Assembly: GCF_042651785.1 (NCBI RefSeq)
Contig: NZ_JBHSEC010000019.1
Location: 372,001 to 436,000 of the forward strand
Direction: 5' to 3'
Source of the DNA: Chungangia koreensis
GTDB lineage: Bacteria > Bacillota > Bacilli > Bacillales_A > Planococcaceae
Length of the DNA stretch: 64,000 nucleotides
Notes under the pieces: generated by a model
What the model saw: the letters and a program-made list of their open reading frames with translations, nothing else
What the model was told of the DNA's origin: nothing
Databases searched by the model: none
Made by a program: the position numbers and the translations under genes
Part shown: positions 33,838 to 42,005 of the stretch, in pieces
How the letters are laid out: each line of letters opens with the position of its first letter
Numbering within the stretch: the stretch's first letter is position 1

Positions 33838-34806
33838 TTAATTTTCAAATACGGTCTTATCAATCGTATTTCCACTCGCTAAAAGCACAGCCACTTTTAT
33901 TCTGGCCTTTTTACTATTGTAATCGCCGCCAAGGACTACACCATTTCTCATTAAGTCTGCTGCACTACCCAAATAATCATAGGCAGGATATACCCGCCCT
34001 TCCTCTGCACTAGTAGTAACTACTACATGGACCCCTTTTGAAACCGCTTTGTTGATGGCGGGCATCATATAAGGCGAAACTTGACCACGTCCAACACCTT
34101 CCAAAATGATTCCTTCCACTCCATCATCTACTAACGCTTCAATAACGGTACCAGATGCACCCGAATAACATTTGATGATGTCAACCTTAGGTTCCTTGTG
34201 AAGGTTCTTATACACTTCTCGGTTAACCGGTTTTTGATATACCCGGACAACCCCGCTATCAATGATCCCTAAATAACCATGCCCAAATACATCAAAGGCC
34301 TGTAAATTTGAACTATGGACTTTCCTTATATATCTTGCAGAATATATTCGTTCATTAAAGACAACGACGGTCCCGCTCCCGTATGTAGCAGGTTCAGATG
34401 CAACCAGTATTGAATTGCTTAAGTTAGAAAAGACATCACTACCGACTTCAAAAGGAGATCTTTGAGATCCAGTTATGACAACTGTTCGTTCATCAGCAAT
34501 CGTCAGGTCGAGAAAGTAAGCCGTTTCTTCCAAACTGTCTGTTCCGTGAGTGACGACAATCCCGCTAACATCTGGGTCTTCAAACTCATTTAAGATAACA
34601 TCCCTAATTTTCAACATTTCTTTAAAGCCGATATGCATACTTGGAAGTTGGAATACATCAATTATTTTAATCTCAATTTCTTCAGGCAACTGGCACAAAG
34701 CAGCCAATTCTTCACCTGTGATGGCGCCGGAGTTCAGCAGTCCATTTTCAATTGGCTTACTAGCGATTGTTCCGCCTGTTGTTATGACTGATACTTTTCT
34801 TTTCAT
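33838..34806 (-). CDS. ansA: L-asparaginase
   Basis: Hydrolyses L-asparagine to aspartate and ammonia. The 322-residue protein has the two nucleophile regions TTGGTIAS (9-16) and THGTDSLEE (86-94), with the catalytic Thr pair and Lys. No signal peptide is seen, so it is a cytosolic type enzyme. It lies alone between prsW and ypdA. In B. subtilis the ansA gene lies elsewhere, near nudF, so its position here is a local difference. Confidence 0.9.
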   Translation of the reverse strand: MKRKVSVITTGGTIASKPIENGLLNSGAITGEELAALCQLPEEIEIKIIDVFQLPSMHIGFKEMLKIRDVILNEFEDPDVSGIVVTHGTDSLEETAYFLDLTIADERTVVITGSQRSPFEVGSDVFSNLSNSILVASEPATYGSGTVVVFNERIYSARYIRKVHSSNLQAFDVFGHGYLGIIDSGVVRVYQKPVNREVYKNLHKEPKVDIIKCYSGASGTVIEALVDDGVEGIILEGVGRGQVSPYMMPAINKAVSKGVHVVVTTSAEEGRVYPAYDYLGSAADLMRNGVVLGGDYNSKKARIKVAVLLASGNTIDKTVFEN

Positions 34807-34872
34807 ATGGAATTCACTCCTTCATCTCATTCTACACAAATTACTAAGTGAACCTATAATGTTTTAGCATTT

Positions 34873-34908
34873 AAAAAACGGATTGCCTCATTGACCGGGC
34901 AATCCGTT
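34873..34908 (-). terminator. Rho-independent terminator of ypdA
   Basis: On the - strand AAACGGATTGCC, loop, GGCAATCCGTTTTTT. The ypdA stop codon lies inside the 5' arm. Confidence 0.93.
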
Positions 34909-35868
34909 TATTTTATCTATAATGGATGTGGCTATCATTTCGCCATGAAATCGTCCATTTTCTATAAAGATTTCATTTGCATTATTACCAGCCGCTATAA
35001 CACCCGCTATAAATAAATCCGGTACATTCGTTTCCATCGTTTCTTCATGATAAGAGGGTCTTCCTGTATGAGGGTCAATTTCTACGCCCATTCCCTCAAG
35101 AAATGAGTGATCCGGATGGTATCCTGTCATAGCAAACACAAAATCATTGCTGATTTCACGATGCTGCCCTTCCGTGTTCAAAGTGACCGATTTTTCTTTG
35201 ATTTCCACTACATCTGTATTGAACAGCATAGTAATTCCGTTTGTTCGAACAAGCCCTTCAAACTCTGGCAAGACCCATGGTTTGATACTCGGTGAATATA
35301 TATCACCCCTGTAGGCTACAGTGACATGTGCACCAGCCTTGTGCAATTCCAGTGCTGCATCTACCGCAGAGTTTTTCCCTCCAATTACGAGGACTTCTGT
35401 ATCAAAAAAAGGATGACCTTCCTTAAAATAGTGATGTACTTTAGGCAGATTTTCTCCTGGTATGCCCATCATATTTGCATGGTCATAGTAGCCGGTTGCA
35501 ACAACCACGTATGGTGTGGAGTAATCTCTTAAATTAGTTTCTACGGTAAATCCATTTTGGGTTTTGTTTACCTTTTTGACTGTTTCGAAACGATTAACCC
35601 GAATACCCTTTAATTTAACCACTTCCCGATAGTAGACAAGTGCCTGATTTCGCTTCGGTTTTCGATCTTGTGTGATGAAGGGAATATTTCCAATCGCCAG
35701 TTTGTCACTAGAACTGAAAAACGTCTGATGAGTTGGGTAATTGTAAATGGCATTCACGATGTTTCCTTTTTCTATGACGAGAGGAACGATCCCTGCCTCT
35801 TGCAGCGCGATTGCCGCAGCAAGACCGCATGGACCACCGCCTATAATAATTGCTGCTTCCTTTTGCAT
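34888..35868 (-). CDS. ypdA: Bacillithiol disulfide reductase YpdA (Bdr)
   Basis: FAD/NADPH-dependent reductase that recycles oxidised bacillithiol. The 326-residue protein has the FAD motif GGGPCG (10-15) with the conserved cysteine C14, a second dinucleotide motif VIGGKNSAVDAALEL (about 160-174) and the ATG-type VVATGYYDHANMMG stretch. It completes a bacillithiol theme with bshA at the left end of the window. In B. subtilis it neighbours gudB, which is absent here. Confidence 0.92.
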   Translation of the reverse strand: MQKEAAIIIGGGPCGLAAAIALQEAGIVPLVIEKGNIVNAIYNYPTHQTFFSSSDKLAIGNIPFITQDRKPKRNQALVYYREVVKLKGIRVNRFETVKKVNKTQNGFTVETNLRDYSTPYVVVATGYYDHANMMGIPGENLPKVHHYFKEGHPFFDTEVLVIGGKNSAVDAALELHKAGAHVTVAYRGDIYSPSIKPWVLPEFEGLVRTNGITMLFNTDVVEIKEKSVTLNTEGQHREISNDFVFAMTGYHPDHSFLEGMGVEIDPHTGRPSYHEETMETNVPDLFIAGVIAAGNNANEIFIENGRFHGEMIATSIIDKINGLPGQ

Positions 35869-35883
35869 TATAACCCCTCAATT

Positions 35884-36648
35884 CTACTCGATGTTTCCGT
35901 TTAAACGGATGATATGGCATTCAGGACGGGCACCAAGTCTTAATGGAACCATGGATGTACCATACCCGTTACTGATTAATGAATAATATCCTTCTTCTTC
36001 CATCATCCTGCCTTTTTTGAACATCCCGAACGGCCCAAGACGAATTTGGCCGCCGTGGGTATGACCTGCCATCATCACATGTGGCTGATAGCGATTCTTT
36101 GCTTTTTTAAATACGAATGGGGAATGGGTGATGAAGATCGTAATATCAGAAGATTGTATGGAAGTGAAAGCTTGGTCTAAATTCAAATTGCCGCTAGATG
36201 TGTCGTCGACTGCACAAATCATCCATCGTTGCTTGCCCGTTTTTAGTACAGCTGAGCTATTCTCAAGTACATCTCCTCCGAAGGATTGGATAATTCCTTT
36301 TATATTCGCTTCTCCCACTTCCCGGTCGTTATTGCCCCATATGTAGTATATTTTCCCTAATGAGGACAAGCGCCTTACGTTTTCTTCTATTCGTTTAAGC
36401 GGTACCCCTTTTTCTGCTAAATCACCGCCGATGATCACTGCATCAAACTTTTCGTTAATTTGCTTTATCAGTGCTTCGGAAATTTTACGTCGATGAATGT
36501 CAGAAACAAAGAATAATCGAAGCGGCTTCTCTTCCTTTTTCACATGTAAGAAGAGATTATGCTCTTTAAGTTTAGTCGCTTTTGCATAGGCGAACATATA
36601 TAGGAATAATCCGCCTACAAAAAGCGGTAAAAACCATAAATATTTCAT
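35884..36648 (-). CDS. ypbG: Calcineurin-like metallophosphoesterase (YpbG-like)
   Basis: Membrane-anchored metallophosphoesterase of 254 residues. An N-terminal hydrophobic helix (about 2-20) is followed by the five metal-binding blocks: VSDIH, GGDLAEKG, GNNDRE, THSPF and GHTHGG. The substrate is unknown. The ATG at 36648 is preceded by AGGGAAGAG; the frame is open 20 codons upstream without support. YpbG of B. subtilis has the same size and neighbourhood. Confidence 0.85.
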   Translation of the reverse strand: MKYLWFLPLFVGGLFLYMFAYAKATKLKEHNLFLHVKKEEKPLRLFFVSDIHRRKISEALIKQINEKFDAVIIGGDLAEKGVPLKRIEENVRRLSSLGKIYYIWGNNDREVGEANIKGIIQSFGGDVLENSSAVLKTGKQRWMICAVDDTSSGNLNLDQAFTSIQSSDITIFITHSPFVFKKAKNRYQPHVMMAGHTHGGQIRLGPFGMFKKGRMMEEEGYYSLISNGYGTSMVPLRLGARPECHIIRLNGNIE

Positions 36649-36689
36649 TCTCTCTTCCCTTTCCTCGAACTGCTGTGACCATTCGTTAC

Positions 36690-36733
36690 AGAAAAACAGA
36701 AAAGGCAAAGTAAAATACTCTGCCCCCTCTGTT
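36690..36733 (-). terminator. Probable terminator of the CBS-domain gene
   Basis: On the - strand AAACAGAGGGGGCA pairs with TGCCTTTTCTGTT using several G-U pairs, then TTTTT. It lies 7 bases beyond the stop. Confidence 0.65.
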
Positions 36734-36739
36734 TAATCA

Positions 36740-37369
36740 TTAATCCTCTGCAATATGAAGTACCCTGAATCCAGAATCATCTAACTCGTTTAGGAACTTT
36801 TGAAGATTATCCCGCTTTTCAATCTTTAAAACAATGCGCCGGATCAGCTTATCCGTTTCATCGAATGTGACGAGTGAAATGACTGATTCGTGATATTTTT
36901 GAATGATATCCGAAAGTTTAGCAATCCGTCCGTCTGATTCAACGGATGAAAACGTAATACGAACTCCTGCTCTATCCATACCGAAGGCACTTTTAAATTG
37001 GTGAAGCACATCATATCTTGTGACAATCCCCAAGAATTTATCACCTTCTGTGACCGCAGCGATCGGGAAATCGTTTAATGCAATTAGCGCTTTTTCAAAG
37101 ACATCTTCTAATTGCAACACAGTTTCGCGTTTTTTAATGATATCCGAGACAATCCGTTCCTCCAAAAAAGATTCCTTGTTCATGTCTAAATCGTAAAATG
37201 CACGGTACACATGAAAACGCGTTACAATCCCAACGTAATTTTGGCCGTCAAGTACCGGAAGGGCATCGACTTGCTTCATTTCGAGAATCTCAAGCACTTT
37301 CTGCACTGAGTCGCCGATTTGAATGGTAAAACATTTTTCCTTAGGAATCATCACACTTTTAACAAACAA
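36740..37369 (-). CDS. CBS-domain protein with C-terminal ACT-like domain
   Basis: Cytosolic protein of 209 residues with two CBS domains (about 1-60 and 70-128, the second ending GIVTRYDVLHQFKSAFG) and an ACT-like C-terminal region (about 130-209). The layout resembles AcuB, but identity looks low, so I give no gene symbol. Such proteins usually sense adenine nucleotides. The TTG at 37369 has AAGG at 9 bases upstream and gives MFVKSVMIPKEK; a GTG three codons earlier is an alternative. Confidence 0.8.
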   Translation of the reverse strand: MFVKSVMIPKEKCFTIQIGDSVQKVLEILEMKQVDALPVLDGQNYVGIVTRFHVYRAFYDLDMNKESFLEERIVSDIIKKRETVLQLEDVFEKALIALNDFPIAAVTEGDKFLGIVTRYDVLHQFKSAFGMDRAGVRITFSSVESDGRIAKLSDIIQKYHESVISLVTFDETDKLIRRIVLKIEKRDNLQKFLNELDDSGFRVLHIAED

Positions 37370-37471
37370 AGGACCCACCCTTTCCCGCTAATAAAATATG
37401 GCCCATTATGAACGCCATCTCTATATTTATTCTGCGATTGAAAGAAATATCCTTCTTTTGATTCATAGTAT

Positions 37472-38089
37472 TTACGGAATTCTTAAAGTTTGTCCAGCGG
37501 ATATTTCATTAGAAGAAAGACCATTTGCAGATTTTATAGTTTCTACGCCATCAGGAGAACCGTAGTAATTCATTGCAATTCGGAACAATGTTTCACCAGG
37601 TGCAACTACATGTGTGCGTTCTTCCGCATCAGTTTCTTCAGTCTTCTCCGGCTCATCTTCTACAGGGGCAGGATCGACGTTTTCTTCTGGTTGAGCAGGG
37701 ACAGTAGTTGAATCGGTTTCTGGTTGCTCTGCGTCTATATTTTCATTTTCGTCGGAAGGTGGATCCACTTCATCCGAGTCAGATGCAGAATCCTGATCTG
37801 GTGTATTCACTTCCATTTTAAACTGATTATCCTTTAATGCTGTTTCCGGCATTTGAGGCTCATAAAATGCGACAACGTATATCAGAAATCCAACAGGTAT
37901 TAGTATAAATATACCAAACATCGTTGTCAGCAACTTGCTGGTCTTCTTCTTGGGAGTTTTCCCTTTACCGTTTTTACGCCCATTCCTATGTAGTTCTCTT
38001 CGAGAACGTACACGATCCTCACCGTTTTTATCAACATGAATCTCTTGTCGATGCTGTTCTATTTTTTCTAAATAATCATCAGGTTTCAT
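37472..38089 (-). CDS. ypbE: LysM-domain membrane protein YpbE
   Basis: Protein of 205 residues: a basic cytosolic N-terminus (lysine/arginine-rich 20-50), one membrane helix (about 51-70), a low-complexity acidic linker rich in Asp, Glu and Pro (about 85-155), and a C-terminal LysM domain (about 158-205, HVVAPGETLFRIA and SAGQTLRIP). LysM binds peptidoglycan, so it is a single-pass protein with its domain outside. It matches YpbE of B. subtilis next to recQ (recS). Partner and role are unknown. Confidence 0.82.
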   Translation of the reverse strand: MKPDDYLEKIEQHRQEIHVDKNGEDRVRSRRELHRNGRKNGKGKTPKKKTSKLLTTMFGIFILIPVGFLIYVVAFYEPQMPETALKDNQFKMEVNTPDQDSASDSDEVDPPSDENENIDAEQPETDSTTVPAQPEENVDPAPVEDEPEKTEETDAEERTHVVAPGETLFRIAMNYYGSPDGVETIKSANGLSSNEISAGQTLRIP

Positions 38090-38166
38090 GTAGTTCAGAC
38101 TCCATTTCTTTCTAACATCTACACCTTATTATGACGAAAATTGTCGCAAAAGTAAATGACATCCCT

Positions 38167-39630
38167 TCAGATTGGAAAGAGCTGTCCAAGCCTTTCTTCC
38201 CAAGAGGAGAAAGAAGCTGAAGTTAATTCCTCTTTCTGCTTAGTCAACAGATTATTTAAGTTAACCCCACAAACTGAGCAGCAATTGAGAGGCTTTTTAC
38301 TTTCATCCAGTTCTTGTCCGAAGTATGTTAGTATTTTCCCCCGGAGACAGGTCGTGTCCTCAATTAATTTTAGCATGTCTTGAATTTGTCGATTCTTGTC
38401 CATTCGTAGTCTTTCAACAATTTGAATGGTCTCAACAGGATCGGTTCTCTCTAACCAATAGGACAGTACTCGGAAGTCTGTTTCGTTCATGAATCCATCA
38501 TCGACTAATCTTGCAGGGTTTTCGCCATTTGATTTCTTTTCGTTTATCATTTCTATAAAGTGCTTAATAGGGATTTCTTCATTTACTACAAACCGGGTCC
38601 GTTCTTCATCCCCTTCTGTATATAAAAGAAAAGCAACTGCGTCATTTCCGTTTCTTCCAGCCCTTCCGACTTCCTGAATGTAATTAGCAGGAGTGGCAGG
38701 TAGATGATCATGGATTACTTGCCGGATATCGTCTTTATGAATCCCCATACCAAAGGCATTCGTTGCACACACCCATTGTAATTCTCCGGAAAGGAATTGT
38801 TGTTGGACGAACACCCGGTCCTCTTGTTCCATACCTGCATGGTAAAAACCGCTGCGTGTCCCGCTTTCATTCAAAATAGCAGACAGCGCTTCAGCGCGTT
38901 GTCTTGACTGGGTGTAAATGATTCCTGGGCCTTCATAAGTTTTTGTGTGAGAGACCAGCCATTCTGTTTTTTGGTCCTGATTTTCAAGCTTTTCGATGAC
39001 ATAACGGATATTTGGACGGTCTAAGGAATGAATATGAATAAATGGTTTGTACATCTGTAAATATTCTTGGATGTCATGTACTACTTTACTTGTTGCAGTT
39101 GCTGTCAAAGCTAACACCGGCGGCCTTTGAAAAGTTTTTAGCCAATCACTTATCCTCAAATAATCTGGTCTGAAATCGAATCCCCATTGTGAGATGCAAT
39201 GTGCTTCATCAGTAACGATCAATGATAGGTTTGTCTTGGCTAATTGGTCTCTCACGATCGGCTGAAAAATCATTTCTGGAGAAGTAAACACAAACCGGTA
39301 TGATGAAAGATTAAACAGTATTCTTTGTTTGTCTTGATAGGAAAGAAAAGAGTTGAGGGCTACTACCCTTTTTTCCCCCAGCCGTTTTAATTGCTCGACT
39401 TGATCCTGCATTAAAGAAAGAAGAGGAGAAATGATTAAAACCGTTCCACCAAGCAAATAGGCCGGCAACTGATAACAAAGTGACTTTCCCATCCCTGTCG
39501 GAAGAATTGCGACTACATCTTTCCCCGCTAACACCGCTTGAATGATTTCCTCTTGACCTGGTCGGAGTTCATCATACCCGAATCTCTCTTTAAGAACGTG
39601 ATGGAGCTTTTGTTTGTGCACTCTTTTCAC
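38167..39630 (-). CDS. recS: RecQ-family ATP-dependent DNA helicase (RecS)
   Basis: 3'-5' DNA helicase for repair and recombination. The 487-residue protein has Walker A LPTGMGKS (43-50), DEAH (141-144) with CISQWGFDFRPDY, and motif VI as EVGRAGRNG. The zinc-binding C-terminus has a cysteine cluster (CLRGKIL and NCCSVCGVNL), and no HRDC domain follows, which makes it the shorter RecS type. The start overlaps the ypbB 3' end by 41 bases. Confidence 0.93.
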   Translation of the reverse strand: MKRVHKQKLHHVLKERFGYDELRPGQEEIIQAVLAGKDVVAILPTGMGKSLCYQLPAYLLGGTVLIISPLLSLMQDQVEQLKRLGEKRVVALNSFLSYQDKQRILFNLSSYRFVFTSPEMIFQPIVRDQLAKTNLSLIVTDEAHCISQWGFDFRPDYLRISDWLKTFQRPPVLALTATATSKVVHDIQEYLQMYKPFIHIHSLDRPNIRYVIEKLENQDQKTEWLVSHTKTYEGPGIIYTQSRQRAEALSAILNESGTRSGFYHAGMEQEDRVFVQQQFLSGELQWVCATNAFGMGIHKDDIRQVIHDHLPATPANYIQEVGRAGRNGNDAVAFLLYTEGDEERTRFVVNEEIPIKHFIEMINEKKSNGENPARLVDDGFMNETDFRVLSYWLERTDPVETIQIVERLRMDKNRQIQDMLKLIEDTTCLRGKILTYFGQELDESKKPLNCCSVCGVNLNNLLTKQKEELTSASFSSWEERLGQLFPI

Positions 39631-40660
39631 CTTCCTTATAAGCCATACCCAGTCTTAACTGAAAATAAGAAAGGTTAGGTAATCTTTCTTTCAACAATCG
39701 GAGTTTTTTTGAATTTAATTCCTTCACGGCTTTTTGTACTTGTTCAAGTTCTGAATTTGTTAAGAATCTTGAAATTGGAAATGCCATTTCATTAATTGCC
39801 ATCTCAACGAAATGATCCTCAATCGTGCTCATTTTAAGTTTTCGAATTTCGGTAATCTGTTCCATTGAAAATCCTTGAGAAAAGAGATGAGACGTTTTTG
39901 TGGCAGATTCAGTCAATGGTGTGCGCGCTTTAATATCATATGCAATCTCACGGAGAAGCGGGAACTTTGATGGTTCGAAAGTGAGTTGATCCAGCCACTT
40001 ATGTAATGCCTCGATAAACGCAAGGTACACATCCATCTCAGCACAATCTGTCCGCTCCGCCATTTGACGCCATGTCCATCCACTAACACCTTTTCCTGTT
40101 AAACGATGGACAATCATGTTTTTTTGTTCGTCATTGAGTAGACCAGAAGAAATACTTTCAATCATTTCACATTTAAAATCGGAAATGAACCGATATTCTA
40201 TGTAAGGCTTAGAAGATAGATAGACTTTGACAAACTGCTGGATTTTTTCATCTTTTTGTACCGGGACAAACTTCATATCTTTAGTGATCGCTTGTGATAA
40301 CGTTTGAACAATCAAGGACAAGCGGTAGAAAAACTCCCATTCTTTGCCTCTGTATATCCAACCATTAAACATAAACTCTACGGGTTCTTTCGCACATTCT
40401 ATTCCTTTTTGTGTTAAATGTGCAATAGAGTGTTCAATTTTTATCAAATCTTTGTTCACAAGATTTTCAATATATTTGTCGAACAATTCCTTCTTCAATT
40501 TTGGTAAAATAGAAAAGTACGATTTCATATTATAATATTCGACATCCTGTAAAGTCTGTCCAGAACGTTTACCGTTCAATAGATGAAAGACAGCAGATAC
40601 AGTCCGCTCCCCTTGAAAAGATGAAATTAGCGTTAGGAGCAATCGGTCGAAATTTGTCAT
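39590..40660 (-). CDS. ypbB: YpbB, putative helix-turn-helix partner of RecQ
   Basis: Protein of 356 residues with no enzyme motif. A C-terminal helix-turn-helix segment (HLFSQGFSMEQITEIRKLKMSTIEDHF split over about 265-300) is like the HTH_40 domain found in RecQ-associated proteins. The ATG at 40660 follows GGTGGGAG; the frame is open a further 37 codons without support. It overlaps recS by 41 bases, so expression is coupled and a shared role in DNA repair is likely but unproven. Confidence 0.85.
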   Translation of the reverse strand: MTNFDRLLLTLISSFQGERTVSAVFHLLNGKRSGQTLQDVEYYNMKSYFSILPKLKKELFDKYIENLVNKDLIKIEHSIAHLTQKGIECAKEPVEFMFNGWIYRGKEWEFFYRLSLIVQTLSQAITKDMKFVPVQKDEKIQQFVKVYLSSKPYIEYRFISDFKCEMIESISSGLLNDEQKNMIVHRLTGKGVSGWTWRQMAERTDCAEMDVYLAFIEALHKWLDQLTFEPSKFPLLREIAYDIKARTPLTESATKTSHLFSQGFSMEQITEIRKLKMSTIEDHFVEMAINEMAFPISRFLTNSELEQVQKAVKELNSKKLRLLKERLPNLSYFQLRLGMAYKEGEKSAQTKAPSRS

Positions 40661-40690
40661 ATCTCCCACCTCTTTACAAAAGTTTATAGG

Positions 40691-40719
40691 TTGAAAACGT
40701 GGAGAAACAGCATTAGAAT
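40691..40719 (+). promoter_or_regulatory. SigA-type promoter of the ferredoxin gene
   Basis: TTGAAA (40691-40696), exactly 17 bases, TAGAAT (40714-40719), 50 bases before the ferredoxin ATG. Confidence 0.65.
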
Positions 40720-40769
40720 GATTAACGTAAGCCGTAGGTCCGTACGGAGAAGGAAAAGGAGAGAATTTC

Positions 40770-41021
40770 ATGGCTAAATTTACGATCGTCGATCAAGATA
40801 CATGTATCGCGTGTGGCGCATGCGGCGCGGCAGCACCAGATATTTACGATTACGATGATGAAGGGATTGCCTTTGCTATCCTTGATGATAACATGGGTTC
40901 AACTGAAGTTCCAGAAGAACTGCTGGAAGACATGTTGGACGCATTTGAAGGCTGCCCGACAGATTCAATCAAAGTGGCAGATGCGCCATTTGAAGGTAAC
41001 CCTTTAAAATTCGAAGAATAA
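40770..41021 (+). CDS. fer: [4Fe-4S] ferredoxin
   Basis: Small acidic electron carrier of 83 residues with a single [4Fe-4S] cluster bound by C12, C15, C18 (CIACGAC) and C62 (EGCPTDSI). The spacing and length match the Bacillus thermoproteolyticus-type ferredoxin. It is strongly acidic (many Asp/Glu at 29-60). It is + strand and divergent from ypbB, as in B. subtilis, and ends in a bidirectional terminator. Confidence 0.96.
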   Translation: MAKFTIVDQDTCIACGACGAAAPDIYDYDDEGIAFAILDDNMGSTEVPEELLEDMLDAFEGCPTDSIKVADAPFEGNPLKFEE

Positions 41022-41032
41022 ACCAATAAGTA

Positions 41033-41058
41033 AAAAAGCGGAGCCTCTTGGCCCCGCT
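41033..41058. terminator. Bidirectional terminator between fer and ribU
   Basis: AAAAAAGCGG / CCGCTTTTTT stem with A and T runs on both sides, between the convergent ferredoxin and riboflavin transporter stops. It can serve both genes. Confidence 0.92.
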
Positions 41059-41061
41059 TTT

Positions 41062-41646
41062 TTATTTTATATCAAATTGGATTTGTTGTTTCTTGATGAA
41101 CCCTTTCATACTGCGATAGATGAGTAGAGTCAAGACCATCAGTAGGATTCCCTTGACTAAGTTAAAAGGTAAAATTCCTAAAACGATCATTTCATACAAT
41201 GCAGTGCCTGTAACTGCCTCCATGCCAAGGAAGTACGTATACATAGGTAGGAATAATACATAGTTCAACAAACTCATCCCGACAGCCATTGACACAGTCC
41301 CAACGACCAATCCCAGTGTCAAACCTTTCGCATTGAGTAATCTACGATATACAAAATAGACTGGTAATATGAACAATACACTTGTTGCGAAGTTCGCAAG
41401 ATGTCCAACCGGTACCCCTGTTGGGCTTCCGGAAAATATCCAATCCAAGAAGTTCTTGAGCAGCTCCACTGTAATTCCGGCCATTGGCCCCATAATGATT
41501 GTTGCAATTAATGCAGGTACATCACTGAAGTCTACCTGTAAGAACGCTGGAAACGGCGGCAATGGAAAATTGAACAGCATTAATACAAATGATATTGCCC
41601 CCAACATACCAACCGCAATCAGTTTTCGTAGTTTTGTGTCTTTCAT
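41062..41646 (-). CDS. ribU: Riboflavin ECF transporter S component RibU
   Basis: Substrate-binding membrane subunit of an ECF vitamin transporter for riboflavin, 194 residues with about six helices. The N-terminal GAISFVLMLFNFPLPPFPAF contains the riboflavin-type FPLP motif, followed by DFSDVPAL-like (QVDFSDVPALIA) and the LLKNFLDWIF segment. The ATG at 41646 follows AGAGGAA. Control by the upstream FMN riboswitch supports the substrate. It needs the shared EcfAA'T module encoded elsewhere. Also called ypaA/fmnP. Confidence 0.95.
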   Translation of the reverse strand: MKDTKLRKLIAVGMLGAISFVLMLFNFPLPPFPAFLQVDFSDVPALIATIIMGPMAGITVELLKNFLDWIFSGSPTGVPVGHLANFATSVLFILPVYFVYRRLLNAKGLTLGLVVGTVSMAVGMSLLNYVLFLPMYTYFLGMEAVTGTALYEMIVLGILPFNLVKGILLMVLTLLIYRSMKGFIKKQQIQFDIK

Positions 41647-41707
41647 AATTTCCTCTCTCCTCCCATGATTCACTTTCTAAGAAGAAAGGGCGGACATCTG
41701 ATCAAAA

Positions 41708-41736
41708 TAAAATCCCTTAAGCTTCGCTTAAGGGAG
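41708..41736 (-). terminator. Terminator of the FMN riboswitch expression platform
   Basis: On the - strand TCCCTTAA, GCGAAGC loop, TTAAGGGA, then TTTTATTTT, between the aptamer and ribU. It should form when FMN is bound, giving premature termination. Confidence 0.85.
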
Positions 41737-41786
41737 AAAAAGGCACATTGAAAATAGCATCTGATCGTAGAAAAGACGTTCCGCAC

Positions 41787-41910
41787 CTTCACCTTCTCCC
41801 ATCCAGACTGTACTGTCGGCTTTGGAATCTCACCAAATCCTGCCTTGCGGCTCGCGGGCTTAAGAATTTCTTCTAATACCGCCGGTCGGGAATTGCACCC
41901 TGCCCCGAAG
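41787..41910 (-). ncRNA. FMN riboswitch (RFN element)
   Basis: On the - strand all conserved blocks are present: CTTCGGGGCAGGGTG, AATTCCCGACCGGCGGT, AGCCCGCGAGC, GGATTTGGTGAGATTCC and GGATGGGAGAAGGTGAAG. The outer CTTC/GAAG arms close P1 at 41907-41910 and 41787-41790. It lies 140 bases before ribU, with a terminator hairpin in between. Known FMN riboswitches of this layout stop transcription when FMN is abundant. Confidence 0.97.
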
Positions 41911-41967
41911 ATGAATCATATTAATTTAGTTTTAATTCAAGACAATTATTACTATAACTCATAATAA

Positions 41968-41999
41968 GGGGAATGTAAACCATCTTGTTTACATCCCCT
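41968..41999 (-). terminator. Terminator after rsiX
   Basis: On the - strand GGGGATGTAAAC, 6-base loop, GTTTACATTCCCC, then TTATTAT. Very strong stem, weak T-tract. It insulates sigX-rsiX from the riboswitch transcript. The rest of the 41647-42005 gap is riboswitch and its leader. Confidence 0.75.
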
Positions 42000-42005
42000 A
42001 TAATG

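Noticed and set aside
40661..40771. N-terminal extension of ypbB by 37 residues
   Set aside because: It runs into the ferredoxin promoter region and has no ribosome site, while the ATG at 40660 does.
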